From positions 1 through 52,217 of the forward strand of contig CAMNQF010000021.1 in the NCBI GenBank assembly GCA_946548895.1: a stretch of 52,217 nt of DNA, read 5' to 3'. The position numbers were made by a program, and so were the translations under genes. The notes below the pieces were generated by a model. It saw only the letters and a list, made by a program, of their open reading frames with translations. It made no database searches and was not told the DNA's origin. Below, piece by piece: positions 23,957 through 32,729 of this stretch (position 1 is its first letter; each line of letters opens with the position of its first letter). This DNA comes from an uncultured bacterium. Lineage in GTDB: Bacteria > Bacillota > Clostridia > Oscillospirales > Oscillospiraceae.

Positions 23957-26026
23957 GTGAAAGATTTGACGATTTTTCTGAAATTGAACTCCTCCTCGAC
24001 GAGAATGGCGGGAACCATCTCCATGGTGGCGGACAGTCTCCGCAGAGGCAGGGGATTTTACTACCCAGTCACCTCCGATCATGACGTGCAGACGCTCCAA
24101 GACCTGCAAAACTCCCTGGAATCCCACAACCTGACTGGCTGCCGCATTGTGTTCATCGTGTATCGGACGGTGTACCACGACGAGGCTCCGGCGGGGCCCA
24201 GCCGGTACATTCAAAAGCTGTACGTGGGCACGGTGACAGAGCCCTTCCGCGGCGCCGAGCACAAAATCAACTACCGGGTGACAAGCCAGATTGATTCGCC
24301 CCTGGTGATCGACAACTTCATGGCCTTTTCCAACCTCAAGCTGGACAAGGATTTTGAAGACGGCTCCTATATCAGCATTGAAAACTCCCCCGCCCTGCGC
24401 CGTCAGCTGGACTACGCCACGGAAGTTCCCAGGAACTCCGTGCCCCGGGAGAACCCGGAGGGCACGCCCCAGGAGGCGGAGGAAGGAGAGGAGGGCGCTC
24501 CGCTCCCCTTTTTCGACCCCATCTCCGAATTCGCCCAAAAGAATGAGTACTGCCAACGGATTTATGGCCTGTTCCCGCCGTCCACTACCAAGAGCGAGTT
24601 TCAGCGGGATTACGATCGGATTGTAAACTGCAAGGCCTTCCGGCGCATGGTGGACAAGGCGCAGATCTTCACCTCCAGCAAGGGCGACCACTACCGCACC
24701 CGCATGACCCACACCCTCTGCGTGACGCAGATCGCCCGGGAGATCGCCTCCCGGCTGGACATGAACGTCCCCCTGACGGAGGCCATCGCCCTGGGCCACG
24801 ACCTGGGCCACACCCCCTTCGGGCACCAGGGAGAGCGCACCCTGAACGAGCTGGCCCGGGAGAAAACCGGCAAGGCCGTCTGCTTTAAGCACAATTTTCA
24901 GTCCCTCAACGTGGCCTCCGTCTTGGAGGAGGAATTCATCGAGTGCTCCGGCCTGGACCTGAGCCTCCAGACCCTGGAGGGGATGTGGAAACACACCAGA
25001 ATCCGAAAGAACCCGAAAAACCCGGACGATCCCCTGATCTGCGAGCTGGCGGATTTCCTCCCCGGGGACGTCTCCGGCGAGTCCGTCTCCGCCCTCCACC
25101 CGGAGTCCGGTTTTTGCTCCACTGTCGAGGGCCAGATCGTCGCCATCGCCGACGAGATCGCCCAGCGCAGCCACGACCTGGACGACGCCCTCTCCGCCGG
25201 GCTGCTGGACGTGGACAAACTGCTGGAGGCACTGTCCCTGAAAAAGCTCCAGGCCCTGAAAAACGCCATCCAGCGGCTGAAGGCGGACATCCAGAGCGCC
25301 ACAAACCAGCAGCGCGTTTTCATCTCCGCCGACGAGCTCCTGGCCAGCCGGATCTCCGCCGAAGTCATCAGCTATTTCACCGAGGACGTGGTGGCGGCGT
25401 TTCAGCGTTTCCTCGCAGACGGCGAAAACCAGGAGGCGCTGGCGCAGGCCAGAGCCTACTTTGCCGAACACCGCTGCGTGGACCGGCCTATGATCCAATT
25501 CTCCGAGGAGGGGCAGGCGCTGAACGACTATCTGGAGACCATCGTAACAAAGCAGGTCATCAACAGCGCCGAGGTGGCGGCCTTTGACGACAGGGCCCAG
25601 CGCATCGTGTCCAAGCTGTTCAACCTGTACTACGACAACCCCCGCCTGCTCCACGAGGGCACCCTTCAGCGCGTCTACATCAAAATGCGGCGCCTGACCA
25701 ACAACACCATCCACTTCCAGGAGGGAGACATCGGCCTGGTCAACGAGGAGTGGACCAGGATCAAGTCGCCGGAGCGGTCCGCCCGCCTGCGGGACCTGCG
25801 GGAGCGCTTTCCCGGCAGGGACCTGAGCGCCTATGAGGATATCCCCGCGTTTCTGGAAACGCTGGAGGAGGGCAGCGCGGAATACCGGCAGGTCGATGCC
25901 TATGTGAACGGGTGCCGCCGGGAATACGCCGAGAAAAAGAAGCTTCTGGTCCGGGCCATCTGCGATTTCATCTCCGGCATGACGGACACCTACGCCGTCA
26001 ACGAGTACCGAAAGCTGGTCTGCTGA
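23957..26026 (+). CDS. dGTPase-like HD-domain triphosphohydrolase with extra N-terminal region
   Basis: 689 residues. From about 195 on it matches deoxyguanosinetriphosphate triphosphohydrolases: DYDRIVNCKAFRRMVDKAQI, the first metal His in RTRMTHTLCVTQIAREIA (about 250), the HD pair in LGHDLGHTPFGHQGE (about 280), and C-terminal VNEEWTRIKS-like segments. Such enzymes hydrolyse dNTPs to nucleosides plus tripolyphosphate; relatives act in nucleotide balance and phage defence. The first about 190 residues are not recognised and end in an acidic linker (about 165-185). The GTG at 23957 follows GGGAGG; the frame upstream of it covers the promoter region and is rejected. Bacterial dGTPases are usually 380-510 residues, so the fusion is unusual. 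Confidence 0.8.
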   Translation: MKDLTIFLKLNSSSTRMAGTISMVADSLRRGRGFYYPVTSDHDVQTLQDLQNSLESHNLTGCRIVFIVYRTVYHDEAPAGPSRYIQKLYVGTVTEPFRGAEHKINYRVTSQIDSPLVIDNFMAFSNLKLDKDFEDGSYISIENSPALRRQLDYATEVPRNSVPRENPEGTPQEAEEGEEGAPLPFFDPISEFAQKNEYCQRIYGLFPPSTTKSEFQRDYDRIVNCKAFRRMVDKAQIFTSSKGDHYRTRMTHTLCVTQIAREIASRLDMNVPLTEAIALGHDLGHTPFGHQGERTLNELAREKTGKAVCFKHNFQSLNVASVLEEEFIECSGLDLSLQTLEGMWKHTRIRKNPKNPDDPLICELADFLPGDVSGESVSALHPESGFCSTVEGQIVAIADEIAQRSHDLDDALSAGLLDVDKLLEALSLKKLQALKNAIQRLKADIQSATNQQRVFISADELLASRISAEVISYFTEDVVAAFQRFLADGENQEALAQARAYFAEHRCVDRPMIQFSEEGQALNDYLETIVTKQVINSAEVAAFDDRAQRIVSKLFNLYYDNPRLLHEGTLQRVYIKMRRLTNNTIHFQEGDIGLVNEEWTRIKSPERSARLRDLRERFPGRDLSAYEDIPAFLETLEEGSAEYRQVDAYVNGCRREYAEKKKLLVRAICDFISGMTDTYAVNEYRKLVC

Positions 26027-26036
26027 CCAAAGCCAT

Positions 26037-26080
26037 AAAAAACGTCCCCAGAGCGCTCAGGCGCTCCGGGGACGTTTTCC
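26037..26080. terminator. Bidirectional terminator between the HD-domain and DHH genes
   Basis: AAAACGTCCCC and GGGGACGTTTT arms enclose a second GAGCG/CGCTC pairing. A-tracts and T-tracts on both sides serve both strands. Confidence 0.85.
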
Positions 26081-26082
26081 GT

Positions 26083-27708
26083 TTACTCCGCGGCCTTTTC
26101 CCGCCAGAGGGCCGCCCGTTCCGGGGCCCTGGGCACACCCAGGCCATTCTCATAGCAGCCCGCCAGCCGCTCCATGGCCTCCCGGACCCCCTGCTCCGCC
26201 GCCCGGGCGTACCAGTGGACAGCCTGCTTCCAGTCCTGCGGGACGCCTTCCCCGGCGGCAAAGCAGCGGCCCAGCTTATACTGCGCCCAGGAGTAGCCCT
26301 GCTCCGCCGCCTTGCGGTACCACTCCGCCGCCTGCTCGAAGGACTGCCGTACCCCCTCGCCCTTGTAGAACCGTTGGGCCAGGTTGCACTGGGCCCGGGT
26401 GTCCCCGTTCTCCGCCGCCCGCCGGTACCATTTTACGGCCTGCGCCCAGTCCTGGGCTACCCCCTTGCCCCGGGCATAGCAGACGCCCAAATCCTTCTGG
26501 GCCGCGGCATGGCCCTGCTCCGCCGCCTGCCGGTACCGCTCCGCGGCCTGGACCCAGTCCTGCCGGACCCCGCGGCCGTAGGCGAAGCAGACGCCCAGCT
26601 TGTGCTGGGCCTCCGCCTCCCCCCGCTCCGCCCGCGGGAGGAGGTCCCCGGCGGCGGCCCCCTGGAGCAGGCCGTCCACCGTCCTCCTGTCCGGCGCCTG
26701 GCCCACGCTGCCCCTGGCCAGGCAATCCGTCATCCGGGCGTAAATCAGCCGGCCGGCCGCGGCGCTCAGGCCGTCCCCGCTGTCGCCCCGGCAGGCCTCC
26801 GCCAGCGCCCCGGCAGCCAGCGTCCCCCCCGCCTTGTCCTCGCTGCCTCCGCCTCCACCCAGCCCCTGAGTCACCTGCTCCACCAGCCGGTAGGCCAGAA
26901 CATCCGGGTCGTAGCTGCGCACGGACAGCTTGACGCTGTTGTCCGGCAGCAGGCAGTAGGCGGCGCACACGTCCACAAACTGCACCTCCATCATCTGGTC
27001 GCTGACCGCCCCCAGAAGGTTGGGGTCGCAGGGCGGAGACTCCACCACCGCGAAGTCGTACAGCGTGTTGTAGCGGCAGGCGGTCAGCGCCCGCCCGAAG
27101 GCGGCGATCTCCTCCTGGGAGAAAATGCACGTTTTCAGCTGCCCGAAAATGCCGGGGTCAAAGGGCAGGGCCCCCACCATCTCCTGGTCCAGCGGGTACT
27201 TCAGCCGCTTGAAATAGGTCGTGTCCATGTACAGGCCAAAGTACAGCGCCGTGGAAGCCTCCAGGCTGATTCGGTCCCCGCAGCCCGCCCGGCACAGCAG
27301 CTCCCACAGGATGGTGGCGCAGGCGCCGTAGTTGTCGTGCACCTCCGACGCCCACGCCCGCACCTTCTGGCCGGACACGGTGTGGTGGTCGATAACCGCG
27401 ACGCGCTTACCCCGCAGGGGGGACACATTGTTCTGCCCCGGCTGGCAGTCCACCGTCACCAGCAGCTCCGCCTCCGGCACACTCTCCGGGTCGGGCAGGT
27501 GCTCCAGCGGAATTCGGCACAGCTGGCACATCCGCTTCAGATTGGGCTTGGACACGGGCCAGCTCCCGGAGTACACCAGCCGGGGGGATTTACCCCGGCC
27601 GGTCAGGTACTCCCACAGGGCGAAGCCGCTGGCAATAGCGTCCGCGTCCGGGTTGTCGTGGCATTGGATCATGATGTCGTCAAATTGGAGCAGCTCCTCC
27701 AGTTTCAA
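26083..27708 (-). CDS. DHH-family phosphoesterase fused to Sel1-like repeats
   Basis: 541 residues. The N-terminal about 330 residues form a DHH phosphoesterase, with metal motifs CHDNPDADAIASG (about 16-28), LLVTVDCQPG (about 82-91) and VAVIDHHTVSG (about 102-112). Relatives degrade short oligonucleotides, cyclic dinucleotides or pyrophosphate. The C-terminal about 190 residues hold five Sel1-like repeats of about 36 residues (for example AQHKLGVCFAYGRGV), a scaffold for protein contacts. The start is a TTG at 27708 after GGAGGAGGG. It lies 92 nt downstream of the helicase fusion on the same strand and is probably cotranscribed with it. The combination is not one I recognise. Confidence 0.85.
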   Translation of the reverse strand: MKLEELLQFDDIMIQCHDNPDADAIASGFALWEYLTGRGKSPRLVYSGSWPVSKPNLKRMCQLCRIPLEHLPDPESVPEAELLVTVDCQPGQNNVSPLRGKRVAVIDHHTVSGQKVRAWASEVHDNYGACATILWELLCRAGCGDRISLEASTALYFGLYMDTTYFKRLKYPLDQEMVGALPFDPGIFGQLKTCIFSQEEIAAFGRALTACRYNTLYDFAVVESPPCDPNLLGAVSDQMMEVQFVDVCAAYCLLPDNSVKLSVRSYDPDVLAYRLVEQVTQGLGGGGGSEDKAGGTLAAGALAEACRGDSGDGLSAAAGRLIYARMTDCLARGSVGQAPDRRTVDGLLQGAAAGDLLPRAERGEAEAQHKLGVCFAYGRGVRQDWVQAAERYRQAAEQGHAAAQKDLGVCYARGKGVAQDWAQAVKWYRRAAENGDTRAQCNLAQRFYKGEGVRQSFEQAAEWYRKAAEQGYSWAQYKLGRCFAAGEGVPQDWKQAVHWYARAAEQGVREAMERLAGCYENGLGVPRAPERAALWREKAAE

Positions 27709-27800
27709 GCAAAACGCCCTCCTCCGCGCCGCGCCGCGGCGCCGTTGATCAAGCAGTTGAGAAAATCCACCCCCGCGGCCGGCCGGAGAATCACCGCCAA

Positions 27801-30800
27801 TTATCCCCCGCGCCGGAACAGAAGCACCTGATACCGCTCGTGGCCCGTATTCTGCACCGGGTCCCGCCTGTCCTTATACTCCCCATAGGCGTTCATATCG
27901 CGGACGTACTTTCCCAGATAGGCAAAATAGGGGTCCGCGTCGCTGATCCTCCGCACCTCCCCGTCCGTGATAAACTGGTCCGCGGGGCCTTCGGCGTGGA
28001 ATCCGGCCTGGGCCAGCCCCTCCCGGAGATAGGCGCACTTTTCCTCGTCATACTTTCCGCGGGCCTCATTGGTCTTGGGCAGGGAGATGAGCAGCCACAC
28101 CCGGTCCTTGCCGGAGCCCCTCAGGAGGTCCCGTAGCCCGTCCCGGATGCCCTGGAGAACCGATCCCTCCCCGCCCACCGTCCACCGGCCGTCAAACTCG
28201 CCGATGGACTTGGGGAACATATACACGTCCGACGGGGACGCCCCGGCCGCCGCCTGCTCCCGCAGCCAAACCGCCGCGTCCGCCTGGACGAACTCCGCCC
28301 TGTCCCACTGGTCCGGCCGGATCTGGAACCGGCGGGACCAGCTGTTGATGTCCACGCCGGTGTAGTTCACCTTAGCCACCACCCCCGGCCGCCGGGCCAG
28401 GGCGGCCCGCAGCGACCAGTAGTCCACCATATTCCCGCAGCCGATGGAGGTCACTGACAGCCACTCCGCGGGCCGCTCCATCTGGTCCAGCAGGCGCAGG
28501 TACATCTGCTTATACTCGTAGGCGTAGCCGTACAGATACCGCAGGATATACATCTCCTGGGCCTCGTCCCGGGTGTAATCCATACCGTCGCCCTGGAAGG
28601 AGATAAGCCTGTTCAGCTCGGTCAGCGCCTCCACCTGCCGTTCCGCGCTTCCCAGCCCCTGGAGGTATTCCTTAAAGGGCGCGTAAACGGCGGAGAGCAG
28701 CTCATACACCGTCATATTCGCCGTCAGCGGAACGTAGCCGTTCAGCAGCTTCAAGACGTTTTCCTGGGCCGTCTTGGGGTAAAGGGCGTTGCCATAAATT
28801 GTATGCTCCGTCTCCCCGTTCCTTTTCTCCTGAATGTTGAGCTGGATCGCCGCAATGATGCCCTGTTTTTTGCCCTCTTCGGTGGGCGCGGCGGACGGCT
28901 TGCCAGAACCCTCCAAAGCCAGATAGGGCCGTTTGACGAGCAGATTTTTCTCCATCAGCTGCTGCACGGCCTGGACGGCGCGGTTCTTTGTCCCCTCCGA
29001 AGGGTCCCACGCCGAAACCAGCGCGGCAATGCCCTTGGCCGGGATGTAATAAGCCCCGCCGCCGTCCGCCTTGTTCAGCTGGGCGTCCAGCAGCTCCTCC
29101 AGGGGGAAATACCGCGCCTTCTGGTCCGGGGCCCCCTCCTGCCACAGCTCCCGGGTCTCCAGGCAGGTGCCGCCGTCGTTGGGCAGGCGGAGGAAGGCAA
29201 AGGAGCCCTCCGAGCCGTCCGTCCCCCCTTTCCTGGCGTTGTCCATAAAGCAGGCCGCCCCCATCACGTCCTGAAGCATCCGGTTCTTGGCCTCATCCCG
29301 CTCCCGCCGATCCTCGCCCTCCTGGCCGGCCAGGCGGTGATAGCCGCCGTCCACCTCGACGGCCAGCAGGATGCGGTCCCCCCGGCACAGCACGAAGTCC
29401 AGGTGCCCGCCCCGCCATATCAGATTCCGCATGGTCTCCTGCTCCCAGGGAGGCGCCACAGGGCGTCCATACGCGTCCCGGACGTCCCGAAGGGGCACGT
29501 CCCGGTACAGGGAGAGCCGGACGCCCCGCCGGGTCCAATACGCCTCCAGCACGCGGACCAGGGCGGTTTCCAGGCAGAGCTCCGGCGCCCAGGCGGACAT
29601 TTTCCCCCCGGCCTTCTCCGGCTGGGACGCCCGGAACCACGGCTCCCGGTCAAACACGGACGGCCGCGCCGAGCGGTGGAAGCCAAATTCATAGTCCCGC
29701 GGGGCGGCGGGATAGCCCGCGAGCCCCGTCTTCTCCTCCACGGCCCGGTATTCCTCCCGGACATACCGCACCAGCTTTTGAAGGAACCGCTGGTCCCGCT
29801 CCGCCCCCGGGGCGGCGTCCCCGTCCCCGCGCCTGGGCGGCACGGGCCTGCCGGTGAGCTCCGCCTGGATCTCCTCTTCCATCAGCACCGAGGACAGCAC
29901 CAGCCGCAGCTCCTTCTTGGCCCGGGACACCGCCACGTTAATCAGCCGCTTCTGCTGGGACCAGGGCCACTCCCAGTCCCCGTCCTCCACCGGCAGCAGG
30001 TAGACGATGTCAAACTCCCGGCCCTGGGACTTGTGGATGGTGAGCATAGGCGGGCCCTGCTCCAGCTCCCCCTTCTGCGTGGCGGCGTCCTCTTCCAGGG
30101 AGAGTTCCACCTCCTCCGCGCTCTGGTGGCGGGCGGCGATGTCCGCCAAAATGGCCTTCTGCAAACTGGCCAGCTGGCCCTTAAAGGGGGACAGGATGCA
30201 CACGCTGAGGGGCCCGCCGTCCGCTTTCTTCGACACCGCGATGCGCTCCCAGAGCCGGGGCCACTCCTCCTCCATAAAGCAGAGGAGCTGCTTGCGGTTA
30301 TGCTTGGACCAGCGGGCCTTGTCCCGCTCCCCGCCCTCCCCGCCTCTGGGCGGGAAGCAATACCGCTCGCAGTAATCCCCCTCAAACCACAGCACCCGGA
30401 TCGGCATGGGCGCCGACTGGTCCCACTGGGGCGTACAAATCTCCAGCTGTTCCTCCTGGTAGACGTTTTTCGCGCAGAATCCAATGATCCCCGGGTGGCA
30501 GCGGTAGTGGCGGCGCAGGGTGGTTTGGGCGGTCCGCCCCCCAAACACGTCCAGGCACACATCCAAAAAGCTCCGCTCCGGCGCGGCGGCGTGGTCCGGC
30601 GGGACCTCCCAGCCCCGCTCCGCCGCTGTCTCCGCCAGCTCTTGGACAAAAGCCTCGGGGATCACCGGCGGCAGCTGCTTGGGGTCCCCCACCAGCACCA
30701 GGCGCCTGGCACAGCTCATGGCCACCAGGCCGGCCACCGCGTCCGTCTGGGAGGACTCGTCCATAATCACGTAGTCGTAGAGGTATTCCGGCCCGTTTTT

Positions 30801-31568
30801 AAAGCAGTTTTTCAGGGAGTGGATGGTGCTGGCCACAATGGGGTACTTCCCCAGGAACTCTTCGGCCAAAATGCTCCGCTCCCGGCCCACCGAAAGCTGC
30901 CCGCCATCCCAGGGTATTTTGACGGAGGTGCCCTTGAACTGGAACGCCGGCTCCTCCTCCGGGCGCGGGTCTTGGAAGTTTTTCCGAATGTACAGGCTGC
31001 TCAGCCGGGCGAAGTGGCGCGTCAGCCAGCGCCGGTTGGGCTGATCCGCCCCGCCCTGTCCCTGTCGCGTTTCCAGCTCTTCCCCAATTTCCTCAATCTT
31101 CTTCTCAATGTTGTCCAGGGCGGAGCCGTTGCTGGACACGATGGCCACCGAGCGGCCCTCCCCCAGCCGGGCGGCGCAGCAGGCCAGGTTGAGGATGGTC
31201 TCCGTCTTGCCGGTGCCCGGGGGGCCCTGGATGAAAGACAGGGGAGCCGCCAGGGCGGCGCGGACGGCGCCCAGCTGAAACTCGTTGAGGGGCCGCCCCT
31301 CCAGGAGGGACGCCTCCCAGCCTTCCGGCGGAGCGGCGTCCCAGTCCAGCCCCTCCATAGCCGCCCCGTCTCCCAGGAAGGCCCGGGACAGCGCGTTCAG
31401 CCGCTCCGGGTTGCGGATATAGAACCAAAGCAGGGAGTAGTTGCCCTGCACCGGACGCACCTCCCCCTCCTCCGTCCGCCGCTCTTTCCCCCGGCCCCGG
31501 ATCTCCGCCGCCGCCCGGTAGTACTCCCACAAAAGCTGTACGATTTGCTCCCCGTCCACAGAACCCAT
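27801..31568 (-). CDS. SF1 helicase fused to PD-(D/E)xK-type nuclease and Rossmann methyltransferase-like domain
   Basis: 1255 residues in three parts. Part 1 (about 80-620) is an Upf1/Dna2-like SF1 helicase: Walker A QGPPGTGKTET (about 114), VIMDESSQTDA (about 268), LVGDPKQLPPV (about 292), TIHKSQGREFD (about 514) and NVAVSRAKKEL (about 546). Part 2 (about 680-840) resembles DUF2726 nucleases: HLDFVLCRGD, then VEVDGGYHR and a conserved Arg/Lys-rich helix (RRERDEAKNRML). Part 3 (about 900-1255) contains LSVTSIGCGNMVDYW and YTGVDINSW, a SAM-binding-like motif I and II, but no DPPY. The start at 31568 is chosen because the promoter (31613-31641) lies inside the longer frame. Role unknown; a DNA-processing or defence function is inferred. 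Confidence 0.8.
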   Translation of the reverse strand: MGSVDGEQIVQLLWEYYRAAAEIRGRGKERRTEEGEVRPVQGNYSLLWFYIRNPERLNALSRAFLGDGAAMEGLDWDAAPPEGWEASLLEGRPLNEFQLGAVRAALAAPLSFIQGPPGTGKTETILNLACCAARLGEGRSVAIVSSNGSALDNIEKKIEEIGEELETRQGQGGADQPNRRWLTRHFARLSSLYIRKNFQDPRPEEEPAFQFKGTSVKIPWDGGQLSVGRERSILAEEFLGKYPIVASTIHSLKNCFKNGPEYLYDYVIMDESSQTDAVAGLVAMSCARRLVLVGDPKQLPPVIPEAFVQELAETAAERGWEVPPDHAAAPERSFLDVCLDVFGGRTAQTTLRRHYRCHPGIIGFCAKNVYQEEQLEICTPQWDQSAPMPIRVLWFEGDYCERYCFPPRGGEGGERDKARWSKHNRKQLLCFMEEEWPRLWERIAVSKKADGGPLSVCILSPFKGQLASLQKAILADIAARHQSAEEVELSLEEDAATQKGELEQGPPMLTIHKSQGREFDIVYLLPVEDGDWEWPWSQQKRLINVAVSRAKKELRLVLSSVLMEEEIQAELTGRPVPPRRGDGDAAPGAERDQRFLQKLVRYVREEYRAVEEKTGLAGYPAAPRDYEFGFHRSARPSVFDREPWFRASQPEKAGGKMSAWAPELCLETALVRVLEAYWTRRGVRLSLYRDVPLRDVRDAYGRPVAPPWEQETMRNLIWRGGHLDFVLCRGDRILLAVEVDGGYHRLAGQEGEDRRERDEAKNRMLQDVMGAACFMDNARKGGTDGSEGSFAFLRLPNDGGTCLETRELWQEGAPDQKARYFPLEELLDAQLNKADGGGAYYIPAKGIAALVSAWDPSEGTKNRAVQAVQQLMEKNLLVKRPYLALEGSGKPSAAPTEEGKKQGIIAAIQLNIQEKRNGETEHTIYGNALYPKTAQENVLKLLNGYVPLTANMTVYELLSAVYAPFKEYLQGLGSAERQVEALTELNRLISFQGDGMDYTRDEAQEMYILRYLYGYAYEYKQMYLRLLDQMERPAEWLSVTSIGCGNMVDYWSLRAALARRPGVVAKVNYTGVDINSWSRRFQIRPDQWDRAEFVQADAAVWLREQAAAGASPSDVYMFPKSIGEFDGRWTVGGEGSVLQGIRDGLRDLLRGSGKDRVWLLISLPKTNEARGKYDEEKCAYLREGLAQAGFHAEGPADQFITDGEVRRISDADPYFAYLGKYVRDMNAYGEYKDRRDPVQNTGHERYQVLLFRRGG

Positions 31569-31612
31569 CCTCTCTTCTTCGTTTCGCCGCGCCGCGGGCG
31601 GCGTTTGTCTGT

Positions 31613-31641
31613 ATTGTACCATAACCCGCCTGAGCGGACAA
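31613..31641 (-). promoter_or_regulatory. Promoter of the helicase-DHH operon
   Basis: Minus strand TTGTCC, 17-bp spacer, TACAAT; 44 bp upstream of the chosen ATG. Its position excludes the upstream start codons of the same frame. Confidence 0.6.
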
Positions 31642-31703
31642 TCCCCCAGTCCAAAAAGCGCCATGCCCCCGGCGCGCCGCCCAGCGGCCTCCCCAAAGCA
31701 GCA

Positions 31704-31738
31704 GAAAACCGCCCGGCGGAAGCCTCCGCCGGACGGTT
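31704..31738 (-). terminator. Terminator at the end of the pdu operon
   Basis: On the minus strand AACCGTCCGGCGGA and its near-complement form a 14-bp stem (one mismatch) with a 4-nt loop, followed by TTTTCTG. Fifteen bp after the pduV stop. Confidence 0.75.
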
Positions 31739-31752
31739 ATGGACTGTTCTGT

Positions 31753-32259
31753 TCACAGCAGGCCCCGCTTGTCCGACAGCACTGTCCGCTGCCGGTTGGC
31801 CTCCTCCTCCGTCTCCCAGGGCAGCACGTCCCCCGGCTCCTTCAGATAGTTGAGAATCTGCCAGATTCCCTCCCCGGTGTAGGAGCTGACATGGAAAATC
31901 GGGTCGGCCCCGGCCAGCTCCAGCCAGTGGTGGGCCCGCTCAATGTCCCCGTTCTCCTGGTCAATCTGGGTGACGATGCCGATGACGGGCCGGTTGGCGC
32001 AGGCCGCCACCGCGGGCGGGTACAGGGAGTAGGGCTCAATGGTGCTCAACAGCAGCCCCACCACATCCGCCTCGTAGGAAAACAGCGCCAGGGCCCGGCC
32101 CAGGTTGGCGGTCTGGGCGTACTCCCCCGGCGTGTCGATGACCACGCTGTGGTGGTTGACATACTGGGTCTTATGGTAGTGGATGGTGCCCCCCCGCAGG
32201 GCCTGGGTTAGGGTGGTCTTGCCGCACTCGCTGCGGCCCACGAACATGATCTTCTTCAT
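31753..32259 (-). CDS. pduV: PduV/EutP-family GTPase
   Basis: 168-residue small Ras-like GTPase of microcompartment loci. P-loop FVGRSECGKTTLTQAL (about 6-21), Switch II region VVIDTPGEY (about 42-50) and the base motif VTQIDQENGD (about 100-109) in place of NKxD. In Salmonella PduV associates with the shell and links compartments to filaments. The ATG at 32259 overlaps the pduU stop (ATGA), which sets the start. Last gene of the operon. Confidence 0.9.
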   Translation of the reverse strand: MKKIMFVGRSECGKTTLTQALRGGTIHYHKTQYVNHHSVVIDTPGEYAQTANLGRALALFSYEADVVGLLLSTIEPYSLYPPAVAACANRPVIGIVTQIDQENGDIERAHHWLELAGADPIFHVSSYTGEGIWQILNYLKEPGDVLPWETEEEANRQRTVLSDKRGLL

Positions 32260-32654
32260 GTCTTGGTGATCTCGCACACCGTAAAGCCCAGCTTGTTTTG
32301 CAGGAAGCTGGTGATTCCCTGCATGGCGGACTGCACGTTGGAGATGCGCCCGGTGAAGATCAGCGTACCGCTGAAGCGGTCGATGAAGCCCATCTCCACC
32401 TTGGAGGTCTTAAGGGCCACGTCCCCCGCGATCACCGCCGTCTCCGACGGGCACAGGCAGCAGATACCGATGGCGGCCTGGGCGTAGTCCACATTGGGGT
32501 CCAGCCCCAGCTTTTTGTAGATGATCTCGTCCGGGTTGGCGATGATGTGGGCCAAGGTCACCTGCTTGCCGGGGACCGTCTCCTGAATGAGACGGATCTT
32601 ACCCTCTGTGGTCGCGCCAAATTTCAACAGGCTGTCAAGGGGTTCCTTGTCCAT
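32256..32654 (-). CDS. pduU: BMC shell protein, PduU/EutS type
   Basis: 132-residue circularly permuted BMC-domain hexamer subunit, a minor shell protein. The family pattern is clear: the N-terminal segment RLIQETVPGKQVTLAHIIANP with the beta-barrel-forming extension, then AIGICCLCPSETAVIAGDVA and the terminal GFIDRFSGTLIFTG. The ATG at 32654 is 11 nt from AAGGAG; the GTG at 32666 overlaps the ribosome site. Overlaps pduV by 4 nt. Confidence 0.9.
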   Translation of the reverse strand: MDKEPLDSLLKFGATTEGKIRLIQETVPGKQVTLAHIIANPDEIIYKKLGLDPNVDYAQAAIGICCLCPSETAVIAGDVALKTSKVEMGFIDRFSGTLIFTGRISNVQSAMQGITSFLQNKLGFTVCEITKT

Positions 32655-32686
32655 GGCCAGCCACACTCCTTTTCCTTTTTCTGCGG

Positions 32687-32723
32687 AACCGGCCCGGCCG
32701 GAAGGTCCCGGCCGGGCGGTTTT
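32687..32723 (+). other. GC-rich hairpin between pduT and pduU
   Basis: GCCCGGCC and GGCCGGGC arms with a run GGTTTTTG on the plus-strand side. On the coding (minus) strand no T-run follows, so it may be a processing or mRNA-stability hairpin inside the operon, not a stop. Confidence 0.45.
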
Positions 32724-32729
32724 TGCGCT

